Shown piece by piece: positions 34,265 through 40,692 of a DNA stretch of 40,692 nucleotides (position 1 is the stretch's first letter; each line of letters opens with the position of its first letter). This stretch comes from Candidatus Poribacteria bacterium (lineage in GTDB: Bacteria; Poribacteria; WGA-4E; WGA-3G): the NCBI GenBank assembly GCA_021295715.1, contig JAGWBV010000048.1, positions 24,099 to 64,790 on the forward strand, read 5' to 3'. The notes under the pieces are model-generated. The model was given only the letters and a program-made list of their open reading frames with translations, was not told where the DNA came from and made no database searches. A program made the translations under genes and the position numbers.

Positions 34265-35596
34265 CTAACTGGGATTTTCAAAGCGCATCTCGTTTTTGGT
34301 AAAATAAAGAATCACTGTCCCAGTTGGCCCGTTACGCTGTTTCTTAACCATGATGTAGGCTTCAACCCTGTTTCCGACATCTTCATCTTCGTAATAATCA
34401 TCCCTGTGTAAAAAGGCAACGAGATCGGCATCTTGCTCGATTGCCCCGGACTCCCGCAAATCTGAAAGTTGCGGACGTTTATCAGGACGGCGTTCAATCT
34501 CACGACTCAATTGCGAACAGGCGATAATTGGAACATTAAGCTCCCATGCGAGGATTTTCAAAGCGCGTGAAATTTCAGAGATCTCCTGTTCACGTGCGTG
34601 ATATCTCCCCGTCCCTCTCAAAAGTTGCAGGTAATCAACAATAATGAGTGCGAGATTGCTGTGTTCACCTTTTAAGCGTCGTCCCTCGGCACGTAGACTT
34701 TGAACGGTAAGACCCCGATTATCGTTAATGAGGATGGGAGCTTTCCCCAATCGACTTGCCCCATCGCTCAAGGGTCTCCAGTCATCTTCACTGAAGTTCC
34801 CCGTTCGGAGCCGCGTAAAATCAATCCGAGATTCGGTGGCTAACATTCGCATCGCGATATCTTGGGAAGGCATCTCAAGACTAAAGATTGCGACTGGACG
34901 CTTTTGTTCAAGTGCAACGTTCTGTGCGATGTTCAGCACCAAGGTTGTTTTTCCCATACTCGGTCGCGCGGCAATAATAACAAGATTACCGGGCTGCAGC
35001 CCGGAGGTCATGTGGTCAAAATCCATAAAACCGGTTGGCACGCCTAAAAATCGACTTTTTTTATGATATAAACGCTCAATGGCGTCAAGACTCTGTGTGA
35101 GTAACGAATGGATAGCGACAAACCCGCGTTGGGTATCTGTCTGGCTCAGATCAAAGACGGCTTCCTGTGATTGATTCAGGACCTCAGCAATTCCGACACT
35201 TTCGTCGTACGCCATCTCGCGAATCTGAGTAGTTGCTTGAATTAACCGACGGCGCGTCGCTTTCTCATACAGGATATCTGCGTAAAACTCTGTACTCTCC
35301 GTCTCCACGATAGGCGCCTGTAGTTCGTATAAGTACTCCGTTCCGCCTGCGCGGTTCAATTGGTCACCCTTCTTGAGTTCATCAGCGACAAGAAGAGGAT
35401 CTGCGTAACTCACGCGGTCATACACCGCAAGGATCGCTGAATAGATAAGCTGATGGTCTACAGTGAGAAATACATCAGAAGTCTGACCGAGCTTGGTTAT
35501 TACTGGAGGAATAACCGATTTCTCGGTCATCATTGCGCCCAGAACCGCTTGTTCAGCTTCCTTGTCAGAGAGAGAATCAGCCAGTTGTGCCTGCAT
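34265..35596 (-). CDS. dnaB: Replicative DNA helicase DnaB
   Basis: A 443-residue hexameric helicase that unwinds DNA at the replication fork. The N-terminal domain begins DKEAEQAVLGAMM. The C-terminal RecA-like domain has Walker A ARPSMGKTT (about 210-218), VAIFSLEMPSQDIAMRML, the Walker B IIVDYLQLL and EIERRPDKRPQLSDLRESGAIEQDAD, then FHRDDYY-type residues and EMRFENPS. No intein is present. It starts two bases after the rplI stop, so it belongs to the rpsF operon. Length and motif order are usual. Confidence 0.97.
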   Translation of the reverse strand: MQAQLADSLSDKEAEQAVLGAMMTEKSVIPPVITKLGQTSDVFLTVDHQLIYSAILAVYDRVSYADPLLVADELKKGDQLNRAGGTEYLYELQAPIVETESTEFYADILYEKATRRRLIQATTQIREMAYDESVGIAEVLNQSQEAVFDLSQTDTQRGFVAIHSLLTQSLDAIERLYHKKSRFLGVPTGFMDFDHMTSGLQPGNLVIIAARPSMGKTTLVLNIAQNVALEQKRPVAIFSLEMPSQDIAMRMLATESRIDFTRLRTGNFSEDDWRPLSDGASRLGKAPILINDNRGLTVQSLRAEGRRLKGEHSNLALIIVDYLQLLRGTGRYHAREQEISEISRALKILAWELNVPIIACSQLSREIERRPDKRPQLSDLRESGAIEQDADLVAFLHRDDYYEDEDVGNRVEAYIMVKKQRNGPTGTVILYFTKNEMRFENPS

Positions 35597-35598
35597 AA

Positions 35599-36045
35599 TT
35601 ACGCTTCGCGTTCAACAACAACGCGGAGTTCGACGACAACATCTGTATACAATTTGATCGGTACCATGAACACGCCGAGTTCACGAATCGGCTCTGCGAG
35701 TTCAAAGAACCGCCGTTCCAAATCGAATCCCTGCGTTCGCAAATTTTCTGCGATATCCATAGAGGTAACGGATCCGAAGAGACGGTCGTTTTCACCGGCA
35801 CGTCTGCTGAGTGTACATGTAACACCTGTCATCTGTCCGGCAATTTCACGTGCGCGATCTTTATTCTTCGTCTCCTGATGATCGATTACCCGTTTCTGGT
35901 GATCTAAGTGTCGACGGTTTCGTTCCGTTGCATGGACGGCTAACTGCATGGGAAGCAGATAGTTACGTGCGTAGCCATCTGCGACATTCAGGACATCGCC
36001 CGGTAGACCGAGGCCTTCAACACTTTCCTTTAGAATAACTTCCAT
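35599..36045 (-). CDS. rplI: 50S ribosomal protein L9
   Basis: A 148-residue L9. It starts MEVILKESVEGLGLPGDVLNVADGYARNYLLP, the family hallmark, and has the long connecting helix and a C-terminal domain with FELAEPIRELGVFMVPIKL. The C-terminus is intact. The ATG follows element copy E directly. It is downstream of rpsR and two bases from dnaB, in the widespread rpsF-ssb-rpsR-rplI-dnaB order. Confidence 0.97.
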   Translation of the reverse strand: MEVILKESVEGLGLPGDVLNVADGYARNYLLPMQLAVHATERNRRHLDHQKRVIDHQETKNKDRAREIAGQMTGVTCTLSRRAGENDRLFGSVTSMDIAENLRTQGFDLERRFFELAEPIRELGVFMVPIKLYTDVVVELRVVVEREA

Positions 36046-36181
36046 TTTTTAATTATACCTTGCGGAGAAACGACGCAAATTTGGATATTTCACGTACATT
36101 CCTGAGATCCGCCCTCCAAATGTAAAGCAAAGACAAATTATGCCTCGTATGTCTAAAGCAGGCATAATTCCATTACGGGCT
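36046..36181 (-). repeat. Structured start-codon-proximal element, copy E with nested palindrome
   Basis: The copy ends CCGCAAGGTATAATTAAA against the rplI ATG. GCCC near 36180 pairs with GGGC near 36110, and GCGGA with TCCGC. Relative to copy A, about 45 bp are inserted in the first hairpin's loop. The insert has AATTATGCCT (36136-36145) and AGGCATAATT (36160-36169), a perfect 10-bp inverted repeat. The segment 36116-36144 matches copy F at 28 of 29 positions. Confidence 0.75.
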
Positions 36182-36266
36182 AAGGTAAAAAAGTTTTGGG
36201 TTTGGATTTCCCTGCCCAAAAAAACCATACTTCATAGGGGAACCCATTGTAAGGGTCTGCCCACTT

Positions 36267-36467
36267 CTATCGCGTAAACGGCAATAGTGCCATATTACGG
36301 GCGCGCTTGACTGCCCGCGTTACCATTCGTTGCTGCTTCGCCGATAGCCCAGTGACCCGGCGACTCACAATCTTGCCACGTTCATTAATAAATTTTCGCA
36401 GCGTATCGATATCTTTGTAATCAAAAGATTCTATCTTATGATAGCGCTGCCTACGACGGAATGCCAT
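36267..36467 (-). CDS. rpsR: 30S ribosomal protein S18
   Basis: A 66-residue S18 with the expected basic start [42 protein letters not shown] and the terminal [11 protein letters not shown]. It has no zinc ligands, as in most non-zinc forms. It sits between ssb and rplI in the rpsF operon and binds S6 in the 30S platform. Confidence 0.95.
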   Translation of the reverse strand: MAFRRRQRYHKIESFDYKDIDTLRKFINERGKIVSRRVTGLSAKQQRMVTRAVKRARNMALLPFTR

Positions 36468-36631
36468 ATCGATTCTGTTCCTTTTTTTAAATAGCCGTCA
36501 GCAATCAACAGTCAGTCGTCAGCAAAGATAGCGTCGTCAACGCGGTCTTTGCTGATAGAGAACCGATGGTGTCGGATGGAAACCGATGGTTAATAGACTG
36601 ATTGCTAATAGCCGACGGCTGATAACCACAC

Positions 36632-37105
36632 TTAAAATGGAATGTCGTCCTCTGTCGAAGAAGGTGTGTCGCTCACATTGGGAGCTGGTGCGTCCTGATA
36701 GGATGCAGTCTGTTCTGATGCAGCTGCGGGTCGGGCATCGGTGTAACCACCACCCCCTGCCTCATTGTCATCACGCCGTCCAACAAACTGAAACCGCTGC
36801 AGACGGACTTTAAGACGGTTCCGCTTTGTGCCGTCTTCAGCTTCCCATGAATCATATCTGAGGGAACCTTCAAGAAAAATGGGGCTGCCTTTACTGAAAT
36901 ACTCACCCACTAACTCTGCCTGCCTATCCCATGCTTCCACATCAACAAAGCAGACATTTTCTTTCTGTTCACCGGTCTGCCGGTCAGTATACCGTTCACT
37001 CATAGCCAATCCAAAATTCGCGATGGCTGTTCCACTCGGAAGGAATTTCACTTCGGGATCCCGAGTCAGATTTCCCATCAGGATGACCTTGTTGTAACTT
37101 GCCAT
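36632..37105 (-). CDS. ssb: Single-stranded DNA-binding protein
   Basis: A 157-residue SSB. The OB fold begins MASYNKVILMGNLTRDPEVKF and continues to RYDSWEAEDGTKRNRLKVRLQRFQFVG. A Pro/Ala-rich linker follows, and the canonical acidic tail ends in DDIPF, which recruits repair and replication proteins. The start at 37105 is supported by AAAGGAG six bases upstream; an ATG at 37132 adds nine residues without homology. It lies between rpsF and rpsR. Confidence 0.96.
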   Translation of the reverse strand: MASYNKVILMGNLTRDPEVKFLPSGTAIANFGLAMSERYTDRQTGEQKENVCFVDVEAWDRQAELVGEYFSKGSPIFLEGSLRYDSWEAEDGTKRNRLKVRLQRFQFVGRRDDNEAGGGGYTDARPAAASEQTASYQDAPAPNVSDTPSSTEDDIPF

Positions 37106-37189
37106 GATTTCTCCTTTGTATCGTAGGTTCAAACTTTGCGAGGTAGCCTACAAGCCAAAAGTTCGTTTAAAATTTGGATGACGCTTGTT

Positions 37190-37642
37190 TCAGGCAGACG
37201 CTGTTGTATCTTCAGCCTCGGCGTCATCATCTGTTGTATCTTCAGCCTCTGCATTATCATCCGATGTCATTTCTTTATCCGGTGTCGATTTCTCATCTGA
37301 CGTTGATTCCTTGATCTCGGTTGCCTCAGCGGTGAGTTCGGCTTTCAACTTCTCAATATCATCCTCGTATTGAACGACCATATACCGCAAAATCGCTTCA
37401 ATAACATGCAAGGATTGGTTTAATTCGGCAACAAAACTCGGTGCGCACTCAAAAATGTAGAGCACATAATAGCCTTCACTCCGTTTCCGGATAGGATAGG
37501 CGAGTCGTTTTTTTCCCCAGGGATCAACCTTCAGGAGTGTTCCGCCACCTTCGATGATGCCCTTTACTTGATTCGTAAGAGCCTCTGCTTCGTTTTCATC
37601 GTGGTCGGGTGTAATGATAAGCAGCAGTTCGTAAGGATTCAA
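37190..37642 (-). CDS. rpsF: 30S ribosomal protein S6 with acidic C-terminal tail
   Basis: About 150 residues. The S6 fold runs from NPYELLLIITPDHDENEAEAL through GGGTLLKVDPWGKKRLAYPIRKRSEGYYVLYIFE to ELNQSLHVIEAILRYMVVQYEDD. The remaining 45 or so residues are a Thr/Glu/Asp-rich tail with two near-repeats (DDNAEAEDTT and DDDAEAEDTT), longer than in most S6. No ATG fits. I chose the TTG at 37642 because GAGAGG lies a normal distance upstream; a TTG at 37690 would add 16 residues. It is the first gene of the rpsF-ssb-rpsR-rplI-dnaB operon. Confidence 0.92.
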   Translation of the reverse strand: MNPYELLLIITPDHDENEAEALTNQVKGIIEGGGTLLKVDPWGKKRLAYPIRKRSEGYYVLYIFECAPSFVAELNQSLHVIEAILRYMVVQYEDDIEKLKAELTAEATEIKESTSDEKSTPDKEMTSDDNAEAEDTTDDDAEAEDTTASA

Positions 37643-38070
37643 ATTTTCATGCCTCTCTTCGGACTGATGGCTCCACCGCTTTTTATACAAAAGCCGGGAG
37701 CAGAGATTAATATTAATTAAGTGAACCCCATCTATCCCTGTGAATCGCCTTTGAATGAGAAGGGCAATTACAAGTTAGATGGAATTCTATTCGTTAATTT
37801 TAGTTAATATAATTATACCACATTCCAATCCATATATCAACCCAAAATGCTATTTTTAGGGACATTGAGATTTTAAAGAATGCCTTGACTGAACTTCAAA
37901 ATGTATTTGTTAATATAGGTTAAAGTCAATCACAATCACACAAGTTATATAATAGTATTAACGTCCACTTATGGTTTATAATACCATACTTTAACTTATA
38001 AACCAAAATGAAATCTGTCGAAAATTCCCAATTCACACGCGAAAACCTACTGGCAATGATAACAGAAAAT
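37643..38070. other. AT-rich intergenic region upstream of rpsF
   Basis: A 428-bp spacer between rpsF and the methyltransferases, very AT-rich and without a convincing ORF. It contains the sigma70 promoter at 37812-37840. The leader from it to rpsF is about 170 nt and has GC-poor sequence in which no S6:S18-binding motif is evident to me. Confidence 0.55.
37812..37840 (-). promoter_or_regulatory. Sigma70 promoter of the rpsF operon
   Basis: On the minus strand TTGATA (37840-37835) is followed after exactly 17 bases by a perfect TATAAT (37817-37812). It faces rpsF, about 170 bases from the chosen start. Confidence 0.75.
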
Positions 38071-38946
38071 TTAGGTTGGGAGCGTTGCATGAGCGGTTAC
38101 ATGCAACGGCAAGAAAAACGGACGTTGGGATGCGAGAACCTCTTCTCGAAGCCGTGTGGCTAATGTATCCACATCAACCTGTTCTGCCGTCGCAAGCCCG
38201 TATTTCTCCAAGAGCGGAAAGAGACTCTGAAAGATCGTTGCCATGTATCGGTACCCCGCCCAAGTTTTGGCGGCACCGATAGGCGATTCAAGATGCATCG
38301 TTGGTGGCGGCAAACCTGCGTCAACAAAAGCGCGATACAGCCCAATCCCCATGTCAAGATGTGCGCCTGAATGTTCAAACACATCCAAAATCCATCGAAT
38401 CAGTTGGTTCATGAGCGGCGTATCGTGATGTAAAAACGCAGGATAGAGCGTGTATTCGGGTTCCTGAAACGCGGCAATCCCGCCGGGTTTTAAATGCGTT
38501 ATGAGCTGCGCGAATGCATTCCTTGGATCCGCCATATACATTAACACAAACCGTCCAACAATAGCATCAAATTGAGTAGCGAAGGTAAGCAATCGTGCAT
38601 CGCCTGCAATAAATTCTACGTTCCGCATCCCCGCCTCGGTCGCTCGTTGGCGCGCGGTGTCAAGGATCGAGGCATTGACATCTACACCCACAACCTGCCC
38701 TGTCGGTCCGACGAGTTCAGCGAGGGTGAGCGCAACATCACCCGCACCACTCCCGATTTCGAGGACTCGCATCCCTTCTGTTATACCAGCTCGCTTACAG
38801 AGACGTCGCGTGGATTCCCCATAGATTCTTGATTGCTCAATGAGGCGCGTTGTTTCGTGTGAGGTACGCCCCAACGTATAGGTGGCATCGCGATCTTCTG
38901 ATGTATGTGAGTTCTCTAAATAATTTTGCGCCATGCGTGGAACCAT
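38071..38946 (-). CDS. SAM-dependent class I methyltransferase 1
   Basis: A 291-residue methyltransferase. The SAM motif VLEIGSGAGDVAL is at residues 61-73, followed by VVGVDVNASILDTAR, FIAGDARLL and VGRFVLMYMADPRNAFAQ. The C-terminal half (HLDMGIGLYRAFVDAGL to the end) matches its neighbour more than known subfamilies. The ATG at 38946 abuts the TAG of the upstream methyltransferase (TAGATG), so translation is coupled. Its substrate (small molecule or lipid) is unknown. Confidence 0.9.
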   Translation of the reverse strand: MVPRMAQNYLENSHTSEDRDATYTLGRTSHETTRLIEQSRIYGESTRRLCKRAGITEGMRVLEIGSGAGDVALTLAELVGPTGQVVGVDVNASILDTARQRATEAGMRNVEFIAGDARLLTFATQFDAIVGRFVLMYMADPRNAFAQLITHLKPGGIAAFQEPEYTLYPAFLHHDTPLMNQLIRWILDVFEHSGAHLDMGIGLYRAFVDAGLPPPTMHLESPIGAAKTWAGYRYMATIFQSLFPLLEKYGLATAEQVDVDTLATRLREEVLASQRPFFLPLHVTAHATLPT

Positions 38947-39783
38947 CTATGCTGTGAGAGATGCGGACGCTGTGATATGCGGCGGCAACATAATCGGTCG
39001 TTTCGCTGCAGCGACTTCTGCCTGTATCCGCTCCGCCAACGTATCAACATCTAACTCTTCAGCCGTCGTAATTCCATAAGCCTCCAGTAGAGGGACAAGG
39101 CTCCGAAAACTGTTCGCAAGATATTCGTAACCGGGCCAGTTCACGGGACCCCCCATCGGTGCCTCAAAATGTAGCGTTGGTTCTGGCAACCCCGCATCGA
39201 CAAAAGCCTGATAAAGTTCCATGCCCATGTCAAGATGTGCACCGGAACGCTCAAACACGGTGCGTCCCCACTTAATCAACTCGTTTGCCAAGGGTGTATC
39301 AGGATGCTCAGCCACGGTATAAGGTGCAAAATAGGCTTCCTGGAAGGCGACAATACCACATGGACCCAGGTGTGTCGCCAAATGTTTAAGTGCCTCCACT
39401 GGATCCGCCATATACATGAGGACAAGTCGCCCGACAACAGCATCAAAGTCGTTTGGAAGTTCAAGGGTTCGGGTATCACCTGCAATGAATTCAATGTTTG
39501 AAAAACCCGCTGCATCCGCTCGAGCTTGCGCTGTTTTGAGAATATCAGGGTTGAGATCTACGCCAACAACTGTGCCTTCGGGACCGACAAATTCGGCGAG
39601 CGCGAGTGCCACATCGCCGGCACCACTCCCCACATCAAGGACTTTCATCCCTTTCGCTATGCCGCTCCTGAGAAAAAAGCGCCGTGTCACATCTTCATAG
39701 AGTTGTGATTGCTCGATTAAGCGATCCGTTTCCTCTTGGCTGCGGCCCATTGTATATTCTGCGTCTCTGGATTGATTGCTCAT
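38947..39783 (-). CDS. SAM-dependent class I methyltransferase 2
   Basis: A 278-residue paralogue of the next gene. VLDVGSGAGDVALALAE begins at about residue 48, then VVGVDLNPDILKTAQARA, FIAGDTRTLE and VGRLVLMYMADPVEAL. The ATG at 39783 is chosen because AGAGAGG precedes it at a normal distance and homology to its partner starts there; a frame extension to 39834 crosses a hairpin (39808-39824). The two genes look like a tandem duplication that has since diverged. Confidence 0.92.
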   Translation of the reverse strand: MSNQSRDAEYTMGRSQEETDRLIEQSQLYEDVTRRFFLRSGIAKGMKVLDVGSGAGDVALALAEFVGPEGTVVGVDLNPDILKTAQARADAAGFSNIEFIAGDTRTLELPNDFDAVVGRLVLMYMADPVEALKHLATHLGPCGIVAFQEAYFAPYTVAEHPDTPLANELIKWGRTVFERSGAHLDMGMELYQAFVDAGLPEPTLHFEAPMGGPVNWPGYEYLANSFRSLVPLLEAYGITTAEELDVDTLAERIQAEVAAAKRPIMLPPHITASASLTA

Positions 39784-39807
39784 TTCAATTACCTCTCTAT
39801 AGACATA

Positions 39808-39824
39808 CCGCTCCGCTGGAGCGG
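39808..39824. repeat. Small GC-rich hairpin in the methyltransferase leader
   Basis: CCGCTCC pairs with GGAGCGG around a GCT loop, 36 bases past the stop of the binding-protein gene. There is no T tract, so it is not a clear terminator. Confidence 0.4.
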
Positions 39825-39859
39825 GAAGTCGCATGTGTAATATCTATAATTGCTAAGTA

Positions 39860-40383
39860 TTATGGTGAAATAAATTGATGGAACTGTATCTCTCCATCTT
39901 TGACAGTGTTGATAACAAGGCTTTTGATTGCGTGCCGATTTTCATCAAAATGTGATAACAGTGTCGCACCGCTGTAGTCGCGAGTCGCTTCAATTTGATC
40001 CCGAATTGCCGCGGGCGTTGTATCAGTTGCTCGGCGCATCGCCTCAATGACAATAGTCGTAGAATCGTATCCAAGTGCGGCGGGTCCGTCGGGTGCGATC
40101 CCAAATCGTTCGGTATAGGCATCAACAAACTGATGTGCTGCTTCAGTTAATTGACCATCGTGTGAAAAGTGATTCGCGAAGAAACTGCCTTCAACCGCCA
40201 TTCCACCGATCTCAACTAAGTCGGGTCGGTCCCAACCATCTCCGCCGAGAAAGGTAGCAGAAATACCGATATCGTCAGCCCTTGCTTGCTTAACCGCCAA
40301 TGGGAACTCGGAACCTAAGCCCGGCAAAAGACAACATCAACGGCAGGCTGAACCGCCCCAATTGCCATTAACTGCTCAGTGAT
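39860..40383 (-). pseudogene. Branched-chain amino-acid type periplasmic binding protein, broken
   Basis: The C-terminal part matches Peripla_BP_6 proteins: LPGLGSEFPLAVKQARAD, FLGGDGWDRPDLVEIGG, GSFFANHFS, ALGYDSTTIVIEAMRRA and ATRDYSGATLLSHFDENRHAIKSLVI. Upstream of about 40327 the frame continues only after a shift: the part before reads ITEQLMAIGAVQPAVDVVF. One missing base near a TTTT run at about 40327 would rejoin them. Further 5' the gene stops abruptly at the end of the IS200/IS605 element, so its N-terminal half lies on the far side, outside the window. The frameshift could be a sequencing error; the interruption by the insertion is real if the IS boundary is right. Confidence 0.8.
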
Positions 40384-40692
40384 ACCACCCAACGCCTAAA
40401 GGCGTGGGAAACCTCGGTTTCGTAGCGACTGCGGTTTTCTCAGAGAGTCCACCGTCTATTATTCCGTCTCCGCCGCACTCACGAAGGTGCGATCGAACGG
40501 ACCTGATCGCGCATTGTTACGCGGGTACCCCAGCCTGCAAAATGTTGATAGCAGCGTTGAGGTCCCTATCGTGGTGTGAACCACAGTCAGGGCATATCCA
40601 CTGCCTATCTTGGAGTGTTAGATTTTCGTTGGGATGTCCACAAGCCGAACACGGCTTTGTCGTAGGCGTCCAGCGACCTGCTTTCAACAATG
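40384..40692 (-). mobile_element. IS200/IS605-type element, right end (partial)
   Basis: The tnpB stop is at 40517-40519. The 130-bp end beyond it closes with a subterminal hairpin, ACGCC at 40392-40396 and GGCGT at 40401-40405, loop TTTA on the minus strand. The boundary with the interrupted binding-protein gene lies at about 40384. The left end is outside the window. In active elements this region encodes the guide RNA of TnpB. Confidence 0.75.
40517..40692 (-). CDS. tnpB: TnpB RNA-guided nuclease, C-terminal part (partial)
   Basis: The visible 58 codons contain the zinc ribbon CSACG...CPDCG (C-x2-C and C-x2-C) and the typical SHHDRDLNAAINIL end with the last RuvC Asp. The sequence ends with LQAGVPA and a stop. 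The remainder of the gene is beyond the window. It is better preserved than the remnant at 17843-18343, from which it differs in sequence, so the two come from different elements. Confidence 0.85.
   Translation of the reverse strand, partial: LLKAGRWTPTTKPCSACGHPNENLTLQDRQWICPDCGSHHDRDLNAAINILQAGVPA

Noticed and set aside
1-40692. CRISPR array or Cas genes
   Set aside because: No regularly spaced repeat of 24-40 bp was seen, and no Cas protein motif.
1-40692. tRNA or rRNA genes
   Set aside because: No GTTCRAAYC-like arm with a matching acceptor stem and no rRNA-like sequence was seen on either strand; this was by eye and not a scan.

Overview
The window looks like a piece of a Gram-negative bacterial chromosome, most plausibly from Candidatus Poribacteria or a close relative. 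The reasons are three phytanoyl-CoA dioxygenase-family genes in about 3.3 kb, an exported WD40 protein, an Mla/MCE lipid-transport operon, lipoproteins and a dense load of small dispersed repeats. This placement is an inference from gene content; no marker gene was searched.

Layout. 1-9,063 is an accessory region: a damaged PIN-domain gene at the left edge, a secreted 14-repeat WD40 protein, an amidohydrolase followed by two PhyH-type dioxygenases and a DUF420 membrane protein on the plus strand, a third PhyH gene facing them, then a minus-strand run (small unknown gene, TM protein, antitoxin, PIN toxin) in which two genes are each split by a small inverted-repeat element. 9,070-14,032 holds an XdhC-like protein, a degenerate lactate/malate-dehydrogenase-fold protein and a 944-residue protein I cannot place. 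14,368-17,370 holds an MT-A70 methyltransferase, a NuoI-like ferredoxin and guaB. 17,713-18,391 is a decayed IS200/IS605-type tnpB locus, followed by a Gfo/Idh/MocA oxidoreductase.

19,558-37,642 is a long minus-strand housekeeping block. In transcription order it contains rpsF-ssb-rpsR-rplI-dnaB, mlaE-mlaF-mlaD, radA-PIN/TRAM-ispD-ispF-cysS (a gene order also known from Firmicutes), two lipoproteins, dprA-DUF2283-tsaD-tsaC and a small membrane protein. The right end has two tandem SAM methyltransferases, a broken branched-chain amino-acid type binding protein, and the end of an IS200/IS605 element that interrupts it.

The most unusual content is the repeat landscape. (i) A roughly 90-nt element occurs seven times, always in the same orientation and ending at or next to a start codon (DUF420, MT-A70, nuoI-like, tsaC, radA, mlaF, rplI). 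Its arms differ between copies but keep pairing, and in MT-A70 and tsaC it supplies the first codons of the protein. (ii) A 91-bp element with 13-bp terminal inverted repeats and an exact 8-bp target duplication splits one gene; removing it restores the frame. (iii) A second element, with TA at its ends, splits a PIN toxin gene in the same way. (iv) A 43-bp palindrome lies both between two dioxygenase genes and, in frame, inside dprA.
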